Positions 8,840 to 18,323 of a DNA stretch of 64,000 nt are shown piece by piece. This DNA is from CAZJLP01 sp964546955 (GTDB lineage Bacteria > Verrucomicrobiota > Verrucomicrobiia > Opitutales > Opitutaceae), in contig CAZJLP010000003.1 of the NCBI GenBank assembly GCA_964546955.1, positions 120,484 through 184,483 on the forward strand, read 5' to 3'. Each line of letters opens with the position of its first letter. The first letter of the stretch is position 1. The notes under the pieces were generated by a model. It was not told the DNA's origin. It made no database searches and was given only the letters and a program-made list of their open reading frames with translations. Made by a program: the position numbers and the translations under genes.

Positions 8840-8986
8840 TTCAACGCGACGGTCGGGTGACATCGAGCGCACAGCGCCAACGGAGGTCGCGATGGATCGA
8901 GCCTCTCGCCTAAGGATTCCCAGCCAGCGCTTTGATTCCGACGGGAATGCTGGGGGGAGGTAGGTTATGCCAGCGTCTAACACGAC

Positions 8987-9033
8987 GCTCTGTGCCCTCC
9001 CCTCCGATCTCTGTGAACTCTGTGTCACCTCCG
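8987..9033. repeat. CTCTGTGA-type short periodic repeat
   Basis: Intergenic stretch between divergent ispE and pyrF, made of degenerate units GCTCTGTGCC, ATCTCTGTGA and ACTCTGTGTC with a period of about 10 bases, separated by CCTCC spacers. It codes for nothing I can support. Confidence 0.45.
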
Positions 9034-9092
9034 AACCCCCGACGAATGCGATTTCCGCTTCCATTACCTGCTAATCGTGCAAGCCTATACCC

Positions 9093-9788
9093 ATGTCTTG
9101 CGAACTGATCCTCGCCCTCGACGTCCCCTCCCGCGAACAAGCGGCGCCCCTCCTGCGGCAGCTTCGAGGATCATTGCGCTGGGTAAAGATTGGCCTCCAG
9201 ATGTTCACCGCCTACGGACCGGATTACGTGCGGGCAGTCGCGGACGAAGGGTTTGATATTTTTTTGGATCTAAAGCTGCACGATATCCCCAACACCGTGG
9301 CGAAGGCGGTGGAATCGTTGGCGCCCCTTCCCATCGGAATGCTGACCCTGCACACCGCGGGCGGTCGCGAAATGATGGCGGCGGCCCGCACCGCCCAGCA
9401 AGCAACCAAACCGAAGCTGCTGCTCCTGGGCGTGACCGTCCTCACGTCGATGGACGGCGCAGGTTTGGCCGAGATCGGCGTGCCCGGCTCCCCCGACATT
9501 CAAGTCTCACGCCTGGCCCGCTTGGCGGTAGATTCCGGACTCGGCGGTTTGGTCTGTTCGCCGCTCGAAGTATCCACACTGCGCGGACAACTGCCGGCTG
9601 GGGTGCAATTGGTCACCCCGGGCATCAGGCCCGCGGGTGAAGCGGGCGGGGACGACCAAAAGAGGGTCATGACACCAGCCGAAGCCGCAGCCGCCGGATC
9701 CAGTTTTATCGTGGTCGGACGTCCCATCTTGAAGGCGAAGGATCCGGCCTCGGCCGCCCTCGCGATTCGCAAGGAGCTGCTGTCATGA
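9093..9788 (+). CDS. pyrF: Orotidine 5'-phosphate decarboxylase
   Basis: 231 aa, the usual length for group I enzymes. It makes UMP from OMP in pyrimidine synthesis. The N-terminus LILALDVPS and the catalytic array in FLDLKLHDIPNTV (Asp-Lys-x-x-Asp) are present, as is the phosphate-binding loop near the C-terminus (GSSFIVVGRPI). The stop overlaps the ispD start as ATGA, so translation is probably coupled, an unusual pairing of pyrimidine and isoprenoid genes. Confidence 0.95.
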   Translation: MSCELILALDVPSREQAAPLLRQLRGSLRWVKIGLQMFTAYGPDYVRAVADEGFDIFLDLKLHDIPNTVAKAVESLAPLPIGMLTLHTAGGREMMAAARTAQQATKPKLLLLGVTVLTSMDGAGLAEIGVPGSPDIQVSRLARLAVDSGLGGLVCSPLEVSTLRGQLPAGVQLVTPGIRPAGEAGGDDQKRVMTPAEAAAAGSSFIVVGRPILKAKDPASAALAIRKELLS

Positions 9789-10462
9789 GGAACGCGGCGA
9801 TCCTCCTCGCGGCCGGAAGCGGAAAGCGGATGGAAGGCGCGGTACAAGACAAAGTCCTTGCCCCGCTTGGCAACAAACCGGTCTTCGCCCACTCGGCCGC
9901 CGCTTTTCTGGAGAGCAATGTCGCCGATTTTTACGTCATCGTCTACCGCGATCAGCGTCAATTGACCGACCTGTCCGCCTACGCCCCCACACCTTCTGTT
10001 TTTATCCACGGTGGAAAAGAGCGGCAGGACTCGGTTGCCAACGCGCTGGAGGCCCTCCCCCCGGACATCGACTACGTTTTTATCCACGACTGCGCTCGAC
10101 CCTTCGTGCGAGCCGAGCAATTGGGAGCCTTGCTCAAAGTCGTGCGGCGTGAGGAAGCGGTGGTGCTCGCGCATCGAGTCACCGATACGATCAAGGAGCA
10201 TTCCGACAATGGCCGTCTCCGCGGACTCGACCGCACGCGTTTGTGGGCCATGGAAACGCCCCAGGTTTTTGCGCGCGATCTGATCGTGCGCGCCTACGCA
10301 CGGGTCGTCTCGCTTGGCTTGCGCATAACAGACGATGCGGCAGCGGTTGAAGGACTGAAGCATCCCGTGGCTCTGCTCGAAAATCGCGAGCCCAACCCGA
10401 AACTGACAACTCCGGCGGACCTGGGTTATTTCGAATTTCTCCTGCGGCGGCTTTCCTCCTGA
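9785..10462 (+). CDS. ispD: 2-C-methyl-D-erythritol 4-phosphate cytidylyltransferase
   Basis: 225 aa, typical. It transfers CMP from CTP to MEP, the third step of the MEP pathway. The nucleotide-binding start AAILLAAGSGKRMEG with a following Lys (QDKVLAPLGNKPV) and the segment FIHDCARPFVR are family signatures. ATGA overlap with pyrF; ispF follows after 20 bp. Confidence 0.93.
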   Translation: MRNAAILLAAGSGKRMEGAVQDKVLAPLGNKPVFAHSAAAFLESNVADFYVIVYRDQRQLTDLSAYAPTPSVFIHGGKERQDSVANALEALPPDIDYVFIHDCARPFVRAEQLGALLKVVRREEAVVLAHRVTDTIKEHSDNGRLRGLDRTRLWAMETPQVFARDLIVRAYARVVSLGLRITDDAAAVEGLKHPVALLENREPNPKLTTPADLGYFEFLLRRLSS

Positions 10463-10482
10463 TCCTTGCCGACTCAACTCTC

Positions 10483-10965
10483 ATGATTCTTCGCATCGGC
10501 CATGGCTACGATATCCACCGCATCGTCCCTGGGCGGCCGATGATTCTGGGCGGGGTGCGTTTCGACGTCGACTACGGGCTAGACGGCCATTCGGATGCGG
10601 ATTGCCTGACTCACGCGATTTGTGACGCATTGCTGGGCGCCGCGGGCCTTCCGGACATCGGTCATTTTTTTCCCAATACCGACCCCGCTTTCAAAAACAT
10701 CGATTCCCAGGTTCTCCTCCGGCGGGTCGTGGAAGCGCTGACCTCTCACGGCTACACGCTGGTGAACATCGATGCTACGGTCATCGCCGAAAAACCGAAG
10801 ATCCACCCTCAACTCGCCGCGATGAAATCGACCCTGGCCCGCTCCACCGGTCTCACCGTCGAAGCGATCGGCCTCAAAGCGACGACCAACGAAGGAGTGG
10901 ACGAAATCGGCCGGGGCCTGGCCGTTGCGGCCCACGCCGTCTGCCTGATCGGAAGGCAGTCTTAG
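10483..10965 (+). CDS. ispF: 2-C-methyl-D-erythritol 2,4-cyclodiphosphate synthase
   Basis: 160 aa, typical for the trimeric zinc enzyme that cyclises CDP-ME 2-phosphate. Metal ligands are seen in GHGYDIHRI and in LDGHSDADCLTHAICDALLG, and the substrate loop reads DIGHFFPNTDPAFKN. Directly downstream of ispD and probably in the same operon. Confidence 0.95.
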   Translation: MILRIGHGYDIHRIVPGRPMILGGVRFDVDYGLDGHSDADCLTHAICDALLGAAGLPDIGHFFPNTDPAFKNIDSQVLLRRVVEALTSHGYTLVNIDATVIAEKPKIHPQLAAMKSTLARSTGLTVEAIGLKATTNEGVDEIGRGLAVAAHAVCLIGRQS

Positions 10966-10998
10966 TCAGCGATGCATTCCGTTCGCCGGGCACGCCCC

Positions 10999-12624
10999 AT
11001 GAGCCACCTCCCTTTTCTGTTCTTCTTCCTGCTGCTTTCGCTCGCATTGGGCACGACGGGCTGCAGCCGCCGCGAGACAGCCGTGCAACAGGGCATTCGC
11101 AACCAGGTCTTGCACCGTGGCGTGGGCCCCGATGTCCCGAACCTCGATCCCCACCTGGCGACCGGGATCGGCGAATTTAATATCCTGTCTTCGCTCTTCG
11201 AGGGACTGGTTTCGGAAGACCCCGTGGATCTTCATCCCGTGCCCGGAGTGGCCGAAGGCTGGGAGATTTCGCCCGACGGAACGGAGTATACGTTTCATCT
11301 TCGCTCGGATGCAAAGTGGTCCAATGGCGATTCCGTCACCGCCAACGATTTTGTCCGGTCATTCCGCCGCGCTCTCACTCCCTCCTTGGACGCCGACAAT
11401 GCCAATCTGTTTTACGTGATTCGGAATGCCCGCGCGTTTCACACGGGCCAAGAGTCCGACTTCGGTGCCGTCGGCATCGCGGCCCTCGCGCCCACGCGTC
11501 TGCGTATCACGCTCGAGCACCCCTCGGCCACCTTCTTGTCGTTGCTCACCTATACCTCCTTTTTTCCCGTCCATCTTGCCGCGATCGAGAAAGCCGGCCC
11601 CGGCGCCTCCCGAGACAATCCGTGGACCCGACACGCGGGCACCTTCGTCGGAAACGGTCCGTTCAAGCTCAGCGAGATCAAAGCTGGGCAAAAGATCGTC
11701 GTCGCGAAATCGGCGACCTACTGGGACGCCCCCCGGGTGCGTTTGAACGAAATCCACTTTCATACCTTTGAAAACGTGGACGCTGAAGAACGCGCCTTTC
11801 GGGCCGGCCAACTCCATCTCACCGACGCCCTTCCTCCGGCCAAGGTCGACGTTTACCGACGCCAGTCGTCCACACCCCTTCGAATCGATCCGTACCTGGG
11901 AACGGAATTCTATCGTTTCAATGTGAAGCGTCCGTTCGTAAACGATGTCCGTGTCCGGCGCGCGCTTGCCCTTGCCGTCGACCGAAAGACGATCGTCGAA
12001 CGAATCCTGGGGGGCGGCCAGCTTCCGGCAGCAGCCTTCACCCCGCCCAACACCGATGGATACACGGCACCTGCCGCCTTGGGAACAGATCTCGACCGGG
12101 CTCGCGCTCTTCTCGCGGAAGCCGGATTCCCCGGCGGCAAGGGGGCTCCGCCGATCGAACTCGCTTATAACAACTCCGAAACCCATCGCACGATTGCCGA
12201 AGCCGTGCAGGAAATGTGGCGGCGCGAACTGGGGGTTGAAACCAAACTCCTCGCCCAGGAACACAAGGCCTTGATGGCTTCGCGGCGAGGCGGGGATTTT
12301 CAATTGCTCCGGTCCGCCTGGATCGGCGACTACGAAGATCCCCTCTCCTTCCTCAATATTTGGACGTCGACCAGTGGCAACAACTACACCGGATGGAGCA
12401 ATCCCGACTACGATCGTCTTCTGGCCGAAGCGGCGCGGAAAGGCAATCGGACGGATCGCGACTCGCTGCTGCAAAAAGCGGAGACTCTCTTGCTGGAAAA
12501 CGTTCCGTTCATACCTCTGTATCACTACACCCACGTCTTCCTTTTGCACCCCTCGGTGAAAAATTGGCACCCGACGCGTCTGGATCACCACCCCTACAAA
12601 TATGTCTACCTCGAAGCTAATTAA
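10999..12624 (+). CDS. Oligopeptide ABC transporter substrate-binding lipoprotein (OppA/DppA family)
   Basis: 541 aa from ATG 10999; an earlier in-frame ATG at 10972 would add nine residues. The signal peptide ends in a lipobox (LGTTGC), so the protein is membrane-anchored in the periplasm. The body is an SBP_bac_5 fold: NLDPHLATGIGEFNILSSLF near the N-terminus, then EYTFHLRSDAKWSNGD, and DVRVRRALALAVDR in the middle. It should bind peptides and deliver them to the permeases downstream. Its 3' end overlaps the M28 peptidase gene by 23 bp. Confidence 0.9.
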   Translation: MSHLPFLFFFLLLSLALGTTGCSRRETAVQQGIRNQVLHRGVGPDVPNLDPHLATGIGEFNILSSLFEGLVSEDPVDLHPVPGVAEGWEISPDGTEYTFHLRSDAKWSNGDSVTANDFVRSFRRALTPSLDADNANLFYVIRNARAFHTGQESDFGAVGIAALAPTRLRITLEHPSATFLSLLTYTSFFPVHLAAIEKAGPGASRDNPWTRHAGTFVGNGPFKLSEIKAGQKIVVAKSATYWDAPRVRLNEIHFHTFENVDAEERAFRAGQLHLTDALPPAKVDVYRRQSSTPLRIDPYLGTEFYRFNVKRPFVNDVRVRRALALAVDRKTIVERILGGGQLPAAAFTPPNTDGYTAPAALGTDLDRARALLAEAGFPGGKGAPPIELAYNNSETHRTIAEAVQEMWRRELGVETKLLAQEHKALMASRRGGDFQLLRSAWIGDYEDPLSFLNIWTSTSGNNYTGWSNPDYDRLLAEAARKGNRTDRDSLLQKAETLLLENVPFIPLYHYTHVFLLHPSVKNWHPTRLDHHPYKYVYLEAN

Positions 12625-14290
12625 GCGTGCCGAGCTCTCGACCTCCCGCCTTTGCTTTCTGCTCTGGTCCCTCACGTTCTTGTCCGTAGCCGCTTGGGCT
12701 GCCGAAGGTCCATCCGAACGTCTTCGCCGGCATATTGCCACGCTCGCCTCGGACGACTTCGAGGGCCGCGGGCCCGGGACGCAAGGTGAGGAAAAGACCG
12801 TCCGCTACCTCACGGAGCAGTTCAAGAAAATCGGTCTCGCCCCGGGCAATCCCGACGGCACTTATGTGCAGGACGTACCCCTGGTCGGGCTTACTTCTGC
12901 GGTCACGTCTTCGTTTGTGGCAGGAGAAAAAACGCTCAGTCCGACCTTTCTCACGGAACTCGTGGCCGTCTCGCGGCGCGTGGTACCCAAAGTAGAGGTG
13001 AAGGAGAGCGACATGATCTTTGTGGGCTACGGCGTGGTCGCGCCGGAATACGGCTGGGACGATTTCAAGGGGGTCGATGTAAAAGGAAAAACGGTGGTCA
13101 TGTTGATCAACGACCCGCCGGTCGCCGACCCAAAGGACTCTTCGAAACTCGACGAGAAGACCTTCAAAGGCAAAGCGATGACCTATTACGGACGCTGGAC
13201 CTACAAGTACGAAATCGCATCGGAAAAAGGGGCAGCCGCCTGTCTTATCGTCCACGAAACCGGTCCTGCTGGATATCCTTTTGCGGTGGTGGCCGGCAGT
13301 TGGGGCCGCGAAAACTTCGATCTGCGTTCTGCCGACGGAAACAAAAGCCGGGTGGCCGTCGAAGGATGGCTCTCGCAATCTGCGGCGGAGGCCCTTCTCA
13401 CCGCCGCCGGACAGCGCTTTGCCGACTTAAAAGCGGCGGCGCTCAAAAGGGACTTTAAACCGGTTCCCTTGAAAGCGAAAGCATCGCTGACCGTTGAGAA
13501 CACCCTGCGCGATGTCGCGTCGAAAAACGTATTGGGCAAGCTCGAGGGCCGCGACCCAAAACTAAACGACGAGTATGTCGTCTATACCGCCCATTGGGAC
13601 CACCTGGGCCGGGATCCCAAACTGGCTGGCGACCAGATTTTCAACGGAGCCGCCGACAACGCGAGCGGCACTGCCGCACTCTTGGAGATCGCTCACTCCA
13701 TGGCCTCGCTTCCCGCCGACGAGCGTCCGAAGCGCAGCGTTCTTTTCCTCGCCGTCACCGCGGAGGAAAAAGGCCTGTTGGGATCCCAATATTACGCTGA
13801 AAACCCGCTTTATCCCCTCCCTCGAACCGTCGCGAACATCAATATGGACGGGATCAATCTGTATGCTCCGACCAAGGACATCGAGATTGTGGGTTCGGGC
13901 GCTTCCACGATCGAGGATCTGGCGGCCGAGGTAGCCGCGAAAACGCAACGTACCTTGATTCCCGATACACAATCCGAAAAAGGTTTCTACTACCGCAGCG
14001 ATCATTTTGAATTCGCCAAAGTGGGAGTGCCCGCCTTTTACGCCAAGGCCGGCCGGATCCCGATTGGAAAACCGGAGGGGTATATCGACGAAAAGCGAAC
14101 GAGCTACATCGAGAAGGACTATCACAAGGTCAGCGATGAGGTTAAGGCGGACTGGGACTATGGCGCCGGCGCACAGGACGTGGATTTCCTCCTGCAAGTC
14201 GGCCTTCTTGTCGCCAACGCCCCCGTCGCCCCCACATGGCGGGAAGGCAACGAATTCAAGGCCAAGCGGGATGCAATGCTGAAGAAGTAG
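12602..14290 (+). CDS. Secreted M28-family zinc peptidase
   Basis: 562 aa with a signal peptide ending near AAWAAEG. The N-terminal part holds a PA-like insert (~residues 110-260). The C-terminal catalytic domain shows the dinuclear zinc ligands of family M28: the His of TAHWDHLG, the Asp of GAADNASGTAALLEIA, the Glu pair in VTAEEKGLLGSQYYA, the Asp of NINMDGIN, and the late His of RSDHFEFAKVGVPAFY. It likely removes N-terminal residues from peptides outside the inner membrane. It overlaps the peptide-binding protein gene upstream and precedes the permeases, so it probably feeds that importer. Confidence 0.88.
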   Translation: MSTSKLIKRAELSTSRLCFLLWSLTFLSVAAWAAEGPSERLRRHIATLASDDFEGRGPGTQGEEKTVRYLTEQFKKIGLAPGNPDGTYVQDVPLVGLTSAVTSSFVAGEKTLSPTFLTELVAVSRRVVPKVEVKESDMIFVGYGVVAPEYGWDDFKGVDVKGKTVVMLINDPPVADPKDSSKLDEKTFKGKAMTYYGRWTYKYEIASEKGAAACLIVHETGPAGYPFAVVAGSWGRENFDLRSADGNKSRVAVEGWLSQSAAEALLTAAGQRFADLKAAALKRDFKPVPLKAKASLTVENTLRDVASKNVLGKLEGRDPKLNDEYVVYTAHWDHLGRDPKLAGDQIFNGAADNASGTAALLEIAHSMASLPADERPKRSVLFLAVTAEEKGLLGSQYYAENPLYPLPRTVANINMDGINLYAPTKDIEIVGSGASTIEDLAAEVAAKTQRTLIPDTQSEKGFYYRSDHFEFAKVGVPAFYAKAGRIPIGKPEGYIDEKRTSYIEKDYHKVSDEVKADWDYGAGAQDVDFLLQVGLLVANAPVAPTWREGNEFKAKRDAMLKK

Positions 14291-14345
14291 GAACTGCCTC
14301 CGCCGCGCTTGCCCCGCGGGCGAGGCCCCCCTTTTATGCCCGTCG

Positions 14346-15320
14346 ATGCTACGCTTCATCGCACGGCGCCTCTTGGAGGCAATACCGGTCGTCCTGGTCA
14401 TCATCACCATGACGTTTTTCATGCAGCGTTTCATCCCCGGCGGGCCTTTCACCCGCGATCGCGCGCTGCCGCCGGAGATCGAGAAGCGGATCAACGACTA
14501 TTACCATCTGAACGATCCGCTGTGGAAACAATATACCAGCTACCTGGGCAATTTGGCGCCAAAGAAGTTCGACCTTTCGGCGTTGAATGAATCCCTGGAT
14601 CTGAACGCCGCGTTCGGCATCGATTTCGGACCGTCTTATCGGTATGCCGGGCGCACGGTGAACGAGTTGATCGCCGACAAGCTGCCGGCGTCGCTGCAAC
14701 TCGGCGCGATCGCGCTCGGCGTCGCGATCCTCTTCGGAATACCGCTCGGTATCCTCGCCGCGCTGCGCCGCAACACCTGGCTCGACTACCTCTGCTCTTC
14801 CGTCTCGATGGTGGGTATCTGCATTCCCACGTTTGTCATCGGGCCGCTGCTCATCCTCCTGTTTGCGCTGCATTTTCGTCAATTCGATGCCTCGGGCTGG
14901 GATGAGCCCCGCGACCGGGTTCTTCCAGGCCTGACCCTCGGCATTGTCTACGTGGCGTATGTCGCACGTCTGACCCGGGGTGGGATGTTGGAGGTGCTGC
15001 ATCAGGATTTCATCCGCACCGCGCGCGCAAAGGGTGCGTCGGAGGCGCGCATTGTGTTCAAACACGCCCTCCGCGGCGGCCTTTCTCCCGTCGTCGCGTA
15101 CCTCGGTCCCGCCGCTGCCGGGATTCTCACGGGCTCGTTCGTGGTGGAGACTGTATTCCAGATCCCGGGACTCGGCCGGGAATTCGTCACGGCCGCGACT
15201 AACCGCGACTACATGATGGTTCTCGGCACCGTGACGCTGTACGCCTTTTTCATCATCGCTTTCAACCTTATCGTCGACGTCATCCAAGTCTGGTTGAACC
15301 CGAAACTAAAATTCGAATGA
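14346..15320 (+). CDS. Peptide ABC transporter permease (OppB/DppB type)
   Basis: 324 aa, about six membrane helices. The N-terminus MLRFIARRLLEAIPVVLVII and the EAA loop (RTARAKGASEARIVFKHALR) are typical of the first permease of Opp/Dpp importers. A long periplasmic loop follows helix 1. It pairs with the OppC-like protein encoded downstream. No ATPase gene (OppD/OppF) lies in this cluster. Confidence 0.92.
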   Translation: MLRFIARRLLEAIPVVLVIITMTFFMQRFIPGGPFTRDRALPPEIEKRINDYYHLNDPLWKQYTSYLGNLAPKKFDLSALNESLDLNAAFGIDFGPSYRYAGRTVNELIADKLPASLQLGAIALGVAILFGIPLGILAALRRNTWLDYLCSSVSMVGICIPTFVIGPLLILLFALHFRQFDASGWDEPRDRVLPGLTLGIVYVAYVARLTRGGMLEVLHQDFIRTARAKGASEARIVFKHALRGGLSPVVAYLGPAAAGILTGSFVVETVFQIPGLGREFVTAATNRDYMMVLGTVTLYAFFIIAFNLIVDVIQVWLNPKLKFE

Positions 15321-15427
15321 GCCACGGCGTGGACGCCTACAATAAGCTGCACGATGCCGCCTCAATCGAGGTTTGGCAGCTTTTAGCTTAACGCTTACCG
15401 CCTCCCCCGACCGTTTCTTCGCACCCG

Positions 15428-16366
15428 ATGCCGCTCATCTCACCCGATCGCCTTCCGTCTCCCGCTCTCCTTGCGGCCGGCGACCTCGAGCGGGGACATT
15501 CACCCTGGGCCGATGCGTGGAGACGTTTGAGGAAAAACAAACTGGCGGTGGGCGGCGGTATCGCCGTCGCTTGCATCGCGCTGCTCTGCCTCGTTGGCCC
15601 CTGGTTTTCCCAGTCCTACCGCGAGCTCGGTGAAGAACGCTTCGCCCCGCCTTCGTTGCGGCATTGGCTGGGCACGGACGACCTCGGGAGAGATCTATTT
15701 TCGCGCATCTTGTACGGCGGCCGTATTTCACTGGGAGTCGGACTCTGCGCCACCCTCGTGTCCCTCACGATTGGCGTGCTGTACGGTGCGATCGCCGGCT
15801 ACGTCGGCGGGAAAGTGGATCGCGCCATGATGCGCATCGTGGATATTCTCTACGTCCTCCCATTCACCATATTCGTGATCCTGCTGACACTTCTGACGCG
15901 CAGTCTGGCCGAGAAGTACAACTTTGGAGCGACCTTTAACCTGTTCGTGCTGTTCGCCGCAATCGGCGCAGTCGAATGGCTCACGATGGCCCGCATCGTT
16001 CGCAGCCAAGTGCTGACGGTCAAAAAGATGGAGTACATCGAGGCGGCTCGGTCTCTCGGTTTGAGCAATCGACGCATCATTTTCCGCCATGTCGTGCCCA
16101 ACGTCCTCGGTCCGATCATCGTCTACATGACTCTCACCGTGCCGGCGGTGATGCTGCTGGAGGCTTTTCTCAGTTTTCTGGGTCTCGGTGTTCAGGCCCC
16201 GATGAGTTCGTGGGGACGCTTGATCAAGGAAGGCGCGGACAAAATGGAGGACTATTGGTGGTTGCTTGTCTTTCCGGCTGGATTTTTCTCCCTCACTCTT
16301 TTTTCGCTCAATTTCCTCGGCGATGGCCTCCGAGACGCGTTAGACGTGCGTTCGTCCAAAGATTAA
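15428..16366 (+). CDS. Peptide ABC transporter permease (OppC/DppC type)
   Basis: 312 aa. It has the N-terminal cytoplasmic extension of OppC (WADAWRRLRKNKLAVGGGI), the segment HWLGTDDLGRDLFSRILYGG, and an EAA loop (EYIEAARSLGLSNRRIIFRH). It forms the heterodimeric channel with the upstream permease. It ends 2 bp before the MsbA-like gene, so the transport and envelope operons may be read together. Confidence 0.92.
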   Translation: MPLISPDRLPSPALLAAGDLERGHSPWADAWRRLRKNKLAVGGGIAVACIALLCLVGPWFSQSYRELGEERFAPPSLRHWLGTDDLGRDLFSRILYGGRISLGVGLCATLVSLTIGVLYGAIAGYVGGKVDRAMMRIVDILYVLPFTIFVILLTLLTRSLAEKYNFGATFNLFVLFAAIGAVEWLTMARIVRSQVLTVKKMEYIEAARSLGLSNRRIIFRHVVPNVLGPIIVYMTLTVPAVMLLEAFLSFLGLGVQAPMSSWGRLIKEGADKMEDYWWLLVFPAGFFSLTLFSLNFLGDGLRDALDVRSSKD

Positions 16367-16368
16367 TC

Positions 16369-18321
16369 ATGGGCCGCTTTAAACCGTATTTCCGTTATCT
16401 TCGACCGCACCGGGGCCTCCTCGCCCTCGCCATCGTGTGCGGGCTGATTTACGGCGTGGTCTACGGGGCCGGTTTGCCGTACATGATACGCCACGTGTTT
16501 CCGGTCATCTTTCCGGAACGCTCCGCGGACCTTCCGGAGAAATGGAAACTCGAGGTCCTGGCTGACAAACTCGATCTTTCGCCTGAACAGGTCTCCTTAC
16601 TTCGTCCCTCTTTCGCACAGGCTGCAATCGACTTCGGCCGCAACGGAGAGGAAAGCAAAACCATCAGCCAACGTCTGGACGCGATCGTGCGACCCGCGCT
16701 GACCCCCGGGCAGCTTGAATCGTACACGCGCTACGACGACATCTCGACCTGGGAATTGGCGCTCGTCGTGCTTTGGCTCCCGGCCGTGTTCGTCGTGCGG
16801 GGCGTCGCCGGTTATTGCAACGCGTACCTCATTCAGCTGATCGGCACGCGCGTCCTCGAGGCCATCCGGCTCGATCTATTCCGCAAACTGCAGATTCTCC
16901 CTCTTTCCTTTTTCCACCGGAACTCCACCGGCGATCTCCTGGCCCGCGCCCTCGCGGATGCGAATCAGCTCCAGACCACGCTGACGAACGCCGCGAATGA
17001 GATCGTGAAAAGCCCAGCCACGTTGCTCGGCGCGATCGGTTACCTCGTCTGGCTGTCCTTTCATGTGCAGGGCGTCGCTTTGGTCCTGGTCACGCTCGGG
17101 GTCATCCCGCTCTGCGTGCTCCCGATCCGGTACATTGGAAAAAAACTCATCGCCCGCGCGGGCCAGATTCAGGCGGAGTTCGGCGCGGTGGCCAACCGTA
17201 TCACCGAAAATTTGACGGCCGCAAAAGAGGTCCGTTCATACAATCTGGAGGAGCGGGAGATCCAACGATTCGGTTTGGTTTCGCGCGCGCTGATCAGGGT
17301 TCAGATGAAGTTCGTCAAATACGAGAAAGCTCTGACCCCGCTGATCGAAATCATCTCCGCATGCGGCATCTCCTTCACGTTGCTCTATGCTTACAAGGTG
17401 CAACTCGACAAGGACACTTTTCTCGCTCTGGTCACCGCTTTGTACGCGAGTTATGAGCCGATTAAAAAATTGGGCGCGCTGAACAACGACTTCAAACGGG
17501 GCATCGGTGCCCTCGATCGGCTAGAAGAGATTCTGGAGGCCCCCGTCACCATTGCCGACGCACCGAATGCCCTTCCCTTGCCCCGCGCGCGAGGCGACAT
17601 CGCCTTCGAAGGTGTGCATTTCTCCTACCAGCCCACCGAGCCGGTCCTGCGGAACGTCTCGGTCCATATACCCCAAGGTACCATCTGCGCCCTCATCGGG
17701 CCTTCCGGTGCCGGAAAATCGACCTTCGCGAATATCGTGCCGCGCTTTTTCGAACCCGTGTCGGGAAAGGTCACCCTCGACGGCCACGACCTGCGTTCGC
17801 TCAAGCTCGAAGATCTTCGCCGCAACATCGCGATCGTCTCCCAGGATCCCGTCCTCTTTAACGACACGATCTTCAGCAACCTCGCGATCGCCCGTCCGGG
17901 CGCCACCCGTGCCGACATCGAGGCCGCGGCCAAAAACGCGTTCGCGCACGATTTCATCCAGTCGTTTCCGGAAGGCTACGAGACCACCGTGGGCGAACGG
18001 GGGGCAAGGCTTTCCGGCGGTCAGAAGCAACGGCTCGCCCTTGCGCGTGCGTTTCTTCGGGACGCTCCCATCCTCATCCTCGACGAACACGCGTCGGCGC
18101 TGGACGCCCAAAGTGAACAAGTGATTCAGGAGGCGATGAAAAAATTGGCCGTCGGCAAAACTGTGCTCATCATTGCCCATCGCTTCAGCACGATCCGGGA
18201 CGCCTCGCTGATCCTCGTTTTCGACCAGGGCGAGATTGTGGCCTCGGGTTCTCACTCCCAGCTGTACGCCAGCAGCGCGCTCTACAAAGCGCTCTACGAT
18301 CGCCAACACGCCGCGGCCTGA
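16369..18321 (+). CDS. MsbA-like lipid/lipopolysaccharide ABC exporter (fused permease and ATPase)
   Basis: 650 aa from ATG 16369. The N-terminal ~390 residues are an exporter-type membrane domain with an extra ~85-residue loop after helix 1. The C-terminal domain has Walker A (GPSGAGKST), Q-loop, signature LSGGQKQRLALARA, and Walker B with D-loop LDEHASALD (the usual residues are DEATSALD, so this is a mild variant). It is the first of six nearly contiguous genes for LPS-type glycan synthesis, which supports lipid A-core flipping. A drug exporter is the alternative. Confidence 0.85.
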   Translation: MGRFKPYFRYLRPHRGLLALAIVCGLIYGVVYGAGLPYMIRHVFPVIFPERSADLPEKWKLEVLADKLDLSPEQVSLLRPSFAQAAIDFGRNGEESKTISQRLDAIVRPALTPGQLESYTRYDDISTWELALVVLWLPAVFVVRGVAGYCNAYLIQLIGTRVLEAIRLDLFRKLQILPLSFFHRNSTGDLLARALADANQLQTTLTNAANEIVKSPATLLGAIGYLVWLSFHVQGVALVLVTLGVIPLCVLPIRYIGKKLIARAGQIQAEFGAVANRITENLTAAKEVRSYNLEEREIQRFGLVSRALIRVQMKFVKYEKALTPLIEIISACGISFTLLYAYKVQLDKDTFLALVTALYASYEPIKKLGALNNDFKRGIGALDRLEEILEAPVTIADAPNALPLPRARGDIAFEGVHFSYQPTEPVLRNVSVHIPQGTICALIGPSGAGKSTFANIVPRFFEPVSGKVTLDGHDLRSLKLEDLRRNIAIVSQDPVLFNDTIFSNLAIARPGATRADIEAAAKNAFAHDFIQSFPEGYETTVGERGARLSGGQKQRLALARAFLRDAPILILDEHASALDAQSEQVIQEAMKKLAVGKTVLIIAHRFSTIRDASLILVFDQGEIVASGSHSQLYASSALYKALYDRQHAAA

Positions 18322-18323
18322 TC

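Noticed and set aside
15976..16368. A 131-residue N-terminal extension of the MsbA-like protein
   Set aside because: It overlaps the oppC gene in another frame. ATG 16369 directly follows the oppC stop and gives the normal exporter N-terminus.
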